64,000 bases of DNA from assembly GCA_021399445.1 (NCBI GenBank), contig JAJTUQ010000002.1, positions 6,882,001-6,946,000 of the forward strand. The letters are read 5' to 3'. A model generated the notes under the pieces. It was not told where the DNA came from, ran no database searches, and saw nothing but the letters and a program-made list of their open reading frames with translations. Below are positions 55,878-64,000 of the stretch, piece by piece; position 1 is the stretch's first letter, and each line of letters starts with the position of its first letter. The position numbers and the translations under genes were made by a program. The stretch is from Xylogone sp. PMI_703 (Eukaryota; Ascomycota; Leotiomycetes).

Positions 55878-57383
55878 TCACAAAGCATTATATCCTCCCA
55901 GATGAGGACGCGAACCCCAGTAACTATCTCCGGTAGACGGAGTATCGAGTCTTTGACAGTGCGGGTGCTCATAGTCATCAACAGTGCCCATTGGCCACAT
56001 AGGTATTAAGCATAACTCATCATAGCCACAACCTCGGCAGTCTTTCCAAGTTGTCCAAGACAGATAATCAATCAGGTCTTGTAGGCTTGTAACGATTTGA
56101 TCTAAATCATCCGTCTGCAATGCTGAAGTCAAAGTAGAACAAATATTTTTAGATATATAATGAACAGCCTTATAAGAGAGGGTATCTCTGGGAATATGAT
56201 TAGGTATGAACTGCTCGCTGCAACGATCTGTGATATCCCGATAGTTCTTTTTATCTTTGTAATCAATAAACATTCCAATGAGTTTCTCGACCCGTTCGCG
56301 CAGTTCACCCGGGGATGTGAAGTTCCCATGGGCTAAGTTCTGTAATTCATCTGAATAGCGGATAACTATCATATCTGCGATGGCTTGCCAATCGAATGAA
56401 GAGGTATCTGGTATATGATGCGTGGTAACTAGATTGTGAAGATCGCGCCGGATCGGCTCCAGTTTGTCAGATGGTATATGGTTCAGGCGCGGTAACTTAG
56501 GATCCTGAGAGAATAAATCCAAGCCATAGGTGTATGCAGTGACGAAGGAGTCATAATTCAATCTTACTCGATTGCCCCCAATGCCATAATACCGTGAAGC
56601 AACCCCTTTGACCCAATCGTTGCGAAAACCACTCGGACGTCTGCCCCCTGGGGGTCGGCGTCGGCGTCCATCGTCTATAACCGGTTTTGCCTGCGTGATT
56701 CGCACAACCTCGAGATCCCGTTCAAAATGGCATAAAATAATTTCAAAACCAGCTTCCATGCGAATGAATCCATCTATTCGACCTTGCCACGCATTATCTG
56801 CGGCCTCGCAGACCAGAGCAGCACGCTCCCATTCTCCACCCCCTGAGAGGCTATCGTTAAGAAGGATTCTGTCCTCTAGGTCAAGTGTGCCTTTGTCGCA
56901 TTTCGCAGCCGCCATGCCATCGAGGTAGAGGAGACGTAGATCCTTAGCATTGGCGTATGTGTGAAGGTACCCTGCGTCAGCAGATGGGCCCTCGGCAGGG
57001 GGCATTGGTTGCTGTATAGTCTCTGGGACTCTGAATGATTTTGAATCTTCGGTGCTTAACTTTTGAGGATCGTGATGTATTGTACCAGGTGATCTTCGGC
57101 GACGTGGTCGAGCAAAATTCATGGCATGTTCTGGTTCAAATGCCAACCACTCACTACCGTTGACTGGTTCTGGAGTTGAAGTACCGTGATAGAACTGCGT
57201 TCCTCTGGGAACACTAGCTAGAAAGAAAGACATTCCGTTATGATTAAGAGATGAGCCCCATTGTCTCATTGATGAATGCAAAGCGTTGAAAATGTGATTA
57301 GCATTAGGGATTTTCTCACTCCCTTCTGAAACAGCAACCAGATACAACAGGAGGGCACACGGAAGGTTGAGAATGTGCAGCAT
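55878..57383 (-). CDS. Secreted protein with ART-like N-terminal motif
   Basis: Single exon, 501 residues. A signal peptide is clear (MLHILNLPCALLLYLVAVSE). At residues 50-95, SFFLASVPRGTQFYHGTSTP and EWLAFEPEHAMNFAR recall the strand/HGT/strand arrangement of ADP-ribosyltransferase folds, and this block is well conserved in a widespread but uncharacterised fungal secreted family. The middle contains DAGYLHTYANAKDLRLLYLDGMAAAKCDKGT-like sequence with a conserved DG pair and an acidic cluster. The C-terminal third has Cys residues (DRCSEQF, CRGCGYDELC) suited to disulfides. Whether it has transferase activity is unknown. Divergent from the UstYa-family gene across about 0.9 kb. Confidence 0.8.
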   Translation of the reverse strand: MLHILNLPCALLLYLVAVSEGSEKIPNANHIFNALHSSMRQWGSSLNHNGMSFFLASVPRGTQFYHGTSTPEPVNGSEWLAFEPEHAMNFARPRRRRSPGTIHHDPQKLSTEDSKSFRVPETIQQPMPPAEGPSADAGYLHTYANAKDLRLLYLDGMAAAKCDKGTLDLEDRILLNDSLSGGGEWERAALVCEAADNAWQGRIDGFIRMEAGFEIILCHFERDLEVVRITQAKPVIDDGRRRRPPGGRRPSGFRNDWVKGVASRYYGIGGNRVRLNYDSFVTAYTYGLDLFSQDPKLPRLNHIPSDKLEPIRRDLHNLVTTHHIPDTSSFDWQAIADMIVIRYSDELQNLAHGNFTSPGELRERVEKLIGMFIDYKDKKNYRDITDRCSEQFIPNHIPRDTLSYKAVHYISKNICSTLTSALQTDDLDQIVTSLQDLIDYLSWTTWKDCRGCGYDELCLIPMWPMGTVDDYEHPHCQRLDTPSTGDSYWGSRPHLGGYNAL

Positions 57384-58266
57384 GACGCTGGCGAGCCTCG
57401 ATTCCTCTCAGCTATCTTTTAGGTTTCGGAATATTGTATTCTTGAGATATCTGAAGAGCTATCAAGACAAAAATAAAGATTCTGATAAAATCGGTGGCTT
57501 TGCATTGCCATCAGATAAGATAGTACGCCGGAGATAAAGTTACCGGAAAAGAGTGACGTGGCTGACGCGTCCATTTCACCGGCTATGTCCGATAAACGGA
57601 TATAATGTTGCTGCGAATAAAGGTGGTCTACGAGTATATTGGGCCAGCATAATCCGTATTATGTATAGCATATCATCAGATTAAATTCTTAACTACTTGT
57701 ATGTCACGTAGTAGTTTGGAAAGGTGGATTACGAAGGAAGTGCGAATCAAGGAGTTGGTGAAAAGAAGCTAGAGATGCTATGCCTTTTCTACAGGACAAG
57801 CAACTTACAGAAATATTGCAAAAAGCAGACACAAAGACTAACTATTCTGATTTAGTTTTAGATGTTACTGTATCATCCATCGTATGGAAGGTACCTGCAT
57901 GGACGCCCTGCGGGACATCTCTCGAGCCGCTCGGCCTTTCCATCAAGTTCTTCCAACTGACCTACAGATAACTTGCGCTGATTCATAATTACGAGTTTGG
58001 TCCGCGAACGTTTCAACACTTTTCCAAATGGGCTCATGCATAATGCTGACATTCCGTGAACGCTGTCCCAGAGACTTGGATCGCTCTGTGCTGGTGCTGA
58101 CTGTGCATGTAGTAATGATGTTACAGTTACTAGGGTATTTCCAAGATATCCTCCATATGCTTAGAAGTCGTACAAGACCCGTTGCATACTCTAAGTTCTA
58201 GAGTTTACAAGTAAAAACCATTCAGTATATCTTGCACGCATTCATTTCATTGATTTTTTGACGGTA
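57384..58266. promoter_or_regulatory. Divergent promoter: secreted protein / UstYa-like gene
   Basis: About 0.9 kb between outward-facing starts. The frame at 57780-57971 has no family resemblance. No specific binding sites recognised. Confidence 0.4.
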
Positions 58267-59380
58267 ATGGAGAAGATGGATTCTACATCGGATTCTTCGC
58301 AACAACACTCACGCATTAGATCACTATTCAAAAGCAAATTTAAGAGGAGTTTTACATATGTATGTCATCTCCGTTATTGCTATGCATCCAGTATTGCTCA
58401 CGTCTTCAAGTTAGAAGATACCGTTCAGTCATCCCCCTTACTAGATGGAGAAGGCAATTATGATTACCTGCAACCCGGTAAGTTATGCGATTCCTTGAGT
58501 GATATCTTAGACTCAATGTTCATAGGAAGGTCTCCGTGGCCAACACGCTTGACTTTGATAAACGCGTCCATATGCGCTGTCTCGCTCTTCTGTTTCGTGA
58601 GCTCCTTGATCCTCTCCATCAAGTCTCCTAGCGGATCTGATACACTTCGTCAAACGACGTTTTACTGTGAGTAATGACCTTTATTGTATACAAACTATAA
58701 CCTTTCTAAGAATGGTTTCTTATGTAGCTACCGTCCTTGAGGACCTAAAACCAACCTGGGCCCCCAATGCGTTCAAAAGTCATCCTCTCAGCTCATCCAA
58801 GTCGATCTTTCGACAAGATCCAAGCGAAGAAGTTGATGCAGCTTGGAATCGTGTCACCGATATGAATGCTTTTATAATTTCAAGCGAAGATGTCAGACGT
58901 CTAGGGAAAGATCCTTCACTAGCGCTCAAGGCTCCCGAAAGCTGGGGTTACGGCTCAGATGCTTATCTGGCTGAAGTAGATGGTATTCACCTTGTCCATT
59001 GCCTGGATGTCCTTCGAAAAAGCTTATACCATAACTACGAGCACTACTTCCCCAACGGATCGTCCATTAGCTACCACTTTCACGTTGCACATTGCCAAGA
59101 GATTCTTGCGCACCATCTCATGTGCCAACCAAGTGTCGAGTTAATCACATACAACTGGGTGGAACACATGTTGCCTCCGTACCCTGATTATGATATGACG
59201 AAGCAGTGCTGGGATTATGAGCAGCTGTTAGAATGGAAAGACAAGAAGCGAGTGATGAGGATGAATGATGATAGATGGAAATCACTGAGACGGCCAGAAG
59301 GTGCGAAAGCAGTACCACTCCCGGTGACCATTATAGAAGAATACCATATTTCGGAGCCTGGTAGTAAGAAAGGAGACTAA
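58267..59380 (+). CDS. UstYa-family (DUF3328) oxidase-like protein
   Basis: Four exons (58267-58359, 58411-58477, 58526-58666, 58728-59380) encode 317 residues. A cytosolic N-terminus, one membrane segment at about residues 65-88 (LINASICAVSLFCFVSSLIL), and a lumenal domain carrying the two HxxHC motifs that define the family: HLVHC near 188-192 and HVAHC near 219-223. UstYa-like proteins perform oxidations, cyclisations or halogenations in fungal peptide and other natural-product pathways such as ustiloxin and cyclochlorotine. The first two introns (51 and 48 nt) are divisible by three and contain no stop, so retention would still give a protein. No precursor peptide or synthase for a product was found next to it. 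Confidence 0.9.
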
Positions 59381-61139
59381 GGATGGTCGGGGAAAGGGAG
59401 AGAGCCTATACTATAAACATAATCCTGTAACATGTAAATAATGTATAATAGTGAGAAAAGCTGATAATATCGAAGATAGCAATGGTATTACCGGTTTTGA
59501 GCTTTGGTTGATCAACTCCCCGACACATAGACAGAGTCACGGGAAGATACCAAGGAGGCGGGATAGGGAGGCATTACCGTGCATGTGCATCCACGCGTTA
59601 CACCAAAAAGGTTTGCGACCAACACAAACACTTGGGCGCGCCACTGGTTACACTAGAAGGGTGCAGATTGTGCTACACCGTAAAGGGATCTGTCTCATGT
59701 CAAAGCACAGGGCTGAACCAAGGTTGTAAGTTTATTGAATTCCTGAAACCCTCGTGATTTGAACGTCTCCTTTGAGGGTACTGGGGTTTAGTTTTTATTT
59801 GACCGCTCTTTTGCGTGACATGTACTTCGCTGGATAGTCTGGTACGAGCAAATAACGTCCTGTGAGGAAAGAAGCAAACCTATCTACTGCAACGAGAGCT
59901 TAGCAATAAGACCCAGGAGTTATTGAGAAAGTAATTATAGTCCTTCAGGTGACTTCCAGGGTACGGCTGACTTTTCACTGGTCTGTTGTCTACAACTTGA
60001 ATTTCAAGGTAAGTTTGGCATACTCTCTGGATTTCTTTATCAAAATCCCAGATCTATGGTTCACGATAAATATTTCATATATTTTAATAAGTAAAGTGCT
60101 TCTCTCAAGTAGTCAAGTATCACTATACTTTTAGTTGGCTATCGCTTTGTGCAAGTTATGCTTCCCAGCTTACTAATTTACATCGAATTTTATTGGCCCG
60201 CTAGTCTTGAATGCTTGGTCATACACGGATCTAGCCAATGAGATCATCGATTTCTTGAGAATTATGCATACGCATAAATTATTTTGCTTATCGCAGTGAA
60301 GGCGACCTCTTCTTTGACCATCTAGTAGGCTTTTGATACATTTTCCTTATAGAAAAGCGATACGTGGAGAAATGTGAGAACATATGACCTACTGGAATAT
60401 GAAGTGGCTCCAAATCGTACAGAGAAACAACCGTATTTCAGTTATCATCACCACCACGGGATATCCTTTCGCAGAAGCAGCAGGATAATAACAAGGAATA
60501 TGACATAATCGCAACTGTGGATTTAAGAAGATATGAACAGTGGCATCACGAGGTAGAATATATGAAGGACTCCACATTGCGCTCCACGAAGAGTAATCAC
60601 GACTCACGAGATCGGTTACCTAGGGAGGTCACGAGGCGAGACTTGGACCGGCCCGCAACTGGTCAGATGGGCAACCAATCATGTGGCTGTGCCTGCTCAG
60701 GAGGCATCCCAATACCAGTGCCTTAGTTGGGCTGTGATGTCAAAGGAGGCTGTCATTTTCTTTGCTCCGACTGTGGCTGCAGTCATTGGGTCCGATTTAC
60801 CCAGCTGAGACCCGGAAGCGTATTGGAGAATGGGAGCTATGTGCACCCACAAATCAAGGACTCTCCCACCATCAAGTTACTATTCCAGGTATCTGAAGCC
60901 TGTGATAAAGGGCAAGAAATAAGGCATGACTTGCTCTTGTGCTGCCCCTTAGACCTCAGGGGCGGTGGGTTTTACAAGGTAAAGGTGGTTATAAACGTGA
61001 GTAAGAAGTAAGTGTGAGGTTAATTTAAGTCGCAAAGTCAAAGAAACTCTTGAAGATTTTGCAAGAGAAATTCATTCTGTTTATCCCTTTAATTCAACGT
61101 TCTTGCCTTACACGATATTTCTTAGTCATCGAAAGCAAT
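59381..61139. other. Intergenic region without recognised gene
   Basis: About 1.8 kb. Frames at 59451-59729 and 60517-61011 are open but show no family resemblance in any frame. The 60517-61011 part is GC-balanced and Cys-rich in one frame, so a small or broken gene cannot be excluded. Confidence 0.35.
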
Positions 61140-61769
61140 ATGTCGTTTTTCTCTGCTTTTCACTCTTTTAAGCCCGCACTTGAACCACCTCGAGGGCGAT
61201 GGGGACTGAGACGAAGCTCAGTAAATCTCAAACCGGCTCATTGGCAACGGCGTCCATCAGTCTCTGCTTCTTTGTTTCAATATATGCCTCGAAGCAGTCA
61301 CTCTAAATCTCATCACCAGTCTTCCACCCAACCACACAGACGTCATAGGCATCATTATCATAGCAACCCACCAGAGTCTTCTCGACGGTCTCATCTGAAT
61401 GAACTCCCACCTGAACTCAAACTCAACATTTTCGATAATCTTGACCCTGTCTCCTCTACATGTCTCGGACTCTCGAGTAAGAAGCTCTACCCGTTACATC
61501 GCTCCGTACACAAGAATGTCGGACTTTACGAGCAAAGCCAGGAGAGCAGAGTACCGTTAGCATTTAAGCTGAGAGACTGGATGCCTGATGACTATGTGCT
61601 AGACTGGCAAAGTGAGAAGTTTGTTTCAAGAGAGAGATTAGCTGAGCTTGAAGAGAAGAGACGAAGAGAGAGAGAGAGATACTGGGACGAGAGGAAGAGA
61701 TTGTGGGTATGGGATGATGAGGAGGGGGACGAAGGGAAAAGACGCAGACATAGGAGTAGGAGACACTAG
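61140..61769 (+). CDS. F-box-like protein
   Basis: Single exon, 209 residues. After a Ser/His/Arg-rich N-terminus (about 1-85) comes LNELPPELKLNIFDNLDPVS then CLGLSSKKLYPLHR, at about residues 85-120: an F-box-like helix pair that would bind Skp1 in an SCF ubiquitin ligase. The C-terminal third is Arg/Glu-rich and probably helical (ELEEKRRRERERYWDERKRL), ending in an Arg/His tail. No substrate-binding repeat is present, so its target is unknown. The ATG at 61140 is the first that gives a sensible N-terminus. Confidence 0.75.
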   Translation: MSFFSAFHSFKPALEPPRGRWGLRRSSVNLKPAHWQRRPSVSASLFQYMPRSSHSKSHHQSSTQPHRRHRHHYHSNPPESSRRSHLNELPPELKLNIFDNLDPVSSTCLGLSSKKLYPLHRSVHKNVGLYEQSQESRVPLAFKLRDWMPDDYVLDWQSEKFVSRERLAELEEKRRRERERYWDERKRLWVWDDEEGDEGKRRRHRSRRH

Positions 61770-62163
61770 AGCTCGAGACTTACTCACGGTATCTTAGATT
61801 GTTCTACTAGGCATAAGTGCATGGCAATGGTAGGCGTTGAAGTCTTGCATGGCAGAAACGGAGTTATAAGTCTACTTACTTTCATTTGACTATTTTCATC
61901 TGTTAATCTAGCTCTTAGAGCACATATGTACTACCTATAAGCAAAGCAAATGTCATTCTTTTAAAGTTAGCATCAGCATATTCTGGCTAGGTAGACATAA
62001 TGCCCAAAGAACTGGAATGCGTCAATGACTATCACCGATGAAACAGCTCTCCACAGCAATGGCAGGGTATCCGGAGATGCAGTCTATCCATGAGTAGCCA
62101 CAAGATCGGTCTCGTTACGAATCTACAGAAAACGTCTTGACTTGGTCTAATATGAAGCCACGC
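61770..62163. terminator. Convergent 3' region of F-box-like and reductase genes
   Basis: About 0.4 kb between convergent stop codons; no feature recognised. Confidence 0.4.
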
Positions 62164-63327
62164 TTAGAACCCTCGCTTGACTTTTGGAGCATATTCCTCT
62201 TCCAAGAATGCAATATCCTCCTGCGTTAACCCGCCATTACTAGCAAACTTGACACTGGCTACTGCTTGATCAATTCTCTCGGTAGTTGACAGTCCAATTA
62301 TTGGATATGTATTCTTTGCTAGGCACCAAGCCGTAGCAATAGTTGTCATTGACACTCCCTTCTTCTTCGCGAGTTCCTCGACACGGTTAATAATCTTCTC
62401 GTCTATGTCGGCTTCTCGCGATCTAACTAGAGATTGGAGGACTTTGTCGGTCTGTTCACGCAGTGTGTCCCGAGAATTAAATGGCCGTGCGAGAGCACCA
62501 CGTGCGATAGGAGACCATGGAATTAAACCAATTCCTGCATCGTGGCAATATGGGATCATTTCCCGTTCTAAGAAGAGGCATTAAAATCTTGCTCTGTACA
62601 TGAAGCGAAGTTATCTGTAACTCACCTTCCTCTCTATACAGAAGGTTATAATAGTTCTGCATGCTGATAAACTTGTGCCAACCGTGCTTTTCTGCAACGT
62701 TTTGCAGAGCTTGGAATTGCCAAGCAGCCATCTGAAAAGTCACTATTAGGATATTGTCTTTATGCCCTTGAATTGTTCTTCAAAACTCACACTGCTCGCA
62801 CCGATGTACCTGACTTTTCCGCTCTCCACTACATCGTTCAATGCTTTCATAATTTCCTCCCTCGGAGTGTCGTCCAACCGGTGGATCTGGAGGACATCAA
62901 TATAAGTACCAAGTCTCTCCACGCTGTGTTCCACAGCATCAAAGATGTGCTTTCTGCTCAACCCAGTTCGATTGACCATTTCACCGTCGTTAGTGGAGTT
63001 GACTGGCATCTGGGTACCATCGTCCGAGACGCCAAAATAGCATTTGCTCAGAATCACGACGCGATGCCGTGGAATATTATATTTCTTGAGTGCCTTTCCG
63101 ATTATCTTCTCAGAGAGACCGTTGGAATACACATCGGCAGTGTCCCAGGTGTTGAGTCCGACATCATAGGCGTGTTTGAGGAGGGGTAAGGCTTGTTCTT
63201 CGTCGAGGACCCAATCTTGCCATTTGGACGTCCCATAGGACATGGCTCCCAAGATCACTTTACTAACCTTCAGACCAGACTTTCCAAGGTTAGTGTATTC
63301 CATCTTCGGTGCGGCCTCGGAAGACAT
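62164..63327 (-). CDS. Aldo/keto reductase
   Basis: Three exons (63327-62791, 62731-62626, 62567-62164) encode 348 residues. It is a close paralogue of the reductase at 50951-52287 but with fewer introns. Signatures are [88 protein letters not shown] and [12 protein letters not shown]. All four catalytic tetrad residues (Asp, Tyr, Lys, His) are present. Enzymes of this type reduce carbonyls with NADPH; related fungal proteins act on aldehydes or polyketide intermediates. The ATG at 63327 starts [15 protein letters not shown], typical of the group. Convergent with the F-box-like gene. Confidence 0.94.
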
Positions 63328-64000
63328 TTTCGTTTGTAGAGTAAATGCGCTGAGCTTAGGGTGAAGCGTGGAAAGAAGTCTGCGACTTAGAGAGCAAATT
63401 GTGAATTGGCTACAAGTGGTGTTAGCCCTTAGCGGATGCCACTTCTCCTCAGTTTACTCTAGTTCAGAGAGATTGGAGAGGTTAAGATCTGGGTTGCAGA
63501 CGTTAATTTATATCTTCTACGGAGCGCCTCGGAAAGATCGCGGTCCAGTGAAAGATAGGTTGTATTACATCATCACCAACTGAAACCACCACTCGACTTA
63601 CTGATTTCGTGTATTGAGGCGTATTCATATGATTATTCTGCAGAGACCACATATAAAAGTGGAGACTTTCGAGTTACTGCAATATGTAATTGACTCCTTC
63701 AGAATGATTCATTCCTTATATTCAGTGGAGATAACTATCGGATTAAGGACTTAAAACCTCATACATCCGTGTCCATACCCTCACCATTTCGCCAAGATTA
63801 ATCTGTGAAATCTGAAGATCGAGGATAGGATATTGAAGCGTCCTTGGTTTTGACTCACAAACGCCGAATATTCGAAGAGACCACTTATCTCCGAAGGCTC
63901 AATGTCACTACAGCTGCGGGGTTTGCCAAAAACAGAACTCAAGAAAGTTGACCTTTCCATGCCAGGAAAACGAACTTTCAGAAGAAATGATAGGAGGGAT
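63328..64000. other. Promoter region of the terminal reductase gene
   Basis: Sequence to the window edge. No coding region recognised; the frame at 63368-63583 is short and lacks similarity. Confidence 0.35.

Noticed and set aside
60517..61011. Two adjacent open frames, Cys-rich in part
   Set aside because: Checked against nucleoside-phosphorylase-like and other common fungal patterns; no convincing match in any frame on either strand.
1..64000. tRNA, rRNA, CRISPR array, PKS or NRPS genes
   Set aside because: Looked for B-box-like tRNA cores, direct-repeat arrays and ketosynthase/adenylation motifs; none were seen by eye.

Overview
The window looks like a contig from a filamentous ascomycete (Pezizomycotina), most likely of the Aspergillus/Penicillium/Talaromyces group. 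The reasons are: genes broken by short introns (mostly 45-120 nt) with GT..AG borders and CTAAC/CTGAC-like branch sites; long, partly AT-rich intergenic stretches; two Zn2Cys6 regulators, two P450s, a UstYa-family protein and a LovD-like esterase; and an NMT1/THI5 gene carrying a fungal TPP riboswitch in its leader. No ribosomal RNA, tRNA, CRISPR, PKS or NRPS gene was recognised. All exon borders were worked out by eye from splice motifs, reading phase and family similarity.

Layout. 0-8 kb, plus strand: a broken phosphopantothenate-cysteine ligase copy, a TPR protein, an alginate-lyase-fold polysaccharide lyase and a LovD-like serine hydrolase. 8.3-11.5 kb, minus: a GH115 alpha-glucuronidase. 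13.3-15.1 kb: a P450 of pisatin-demethylase type. 15.4-17 kb, minus: NMT1/THI5 with its riboswitch. 17.4-19.7 kb, minus: a five-repeat CxxC protein of unknown function. 20.2-26 kb: an MFS sugar transporter divergent from a D-2-hydroxyacid dehydrogenase, followed by a phytanoyl-CoA-type dioxygenase. 26.6-27.5 kb: a lone retrotransposon-gag-like gene. 29.5-31.5 kb: an NRAMP metal transporter. 31.5-36 kb is a gene-poor AT-rich tract whose only recognisable gene encodes a 56-residue secreted six-cysteine peptide.

36-45 kb holds the most coherent functional group: a DCG1/hydantoin-racemase-like gene and a TamA/Dal81-like Zn2Cys6 factor transcribed divergently, then a PuuE-like (allantoinase-type) polysaccharide-deacetylase-fold hydrolase and an NCS1 (Fur-type) permease transcribed divergently. 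Uptake, racemisation, ring opening and regulation of a ureide or hydantoin nitrogen source could all be encoded here; this is inferred from family membership.

45-64 kb: a small DUF7704-like membrane protein, a CYP52-type P450, a second Zn2Cys6 factor, an aldo/keto reductase with a His-to-Gln change in its catalytic tetrad, an alpha/beta hydrolase, a small charged hypothetical protein, a secreted protein with an ART-like N-terminal motif, an UstYa-family protein, an F-box-like protein and a second aldo/keto reductase with the normal tetrad. It resembles a loose metabolic neighbourhood without a recognisable core synthase.
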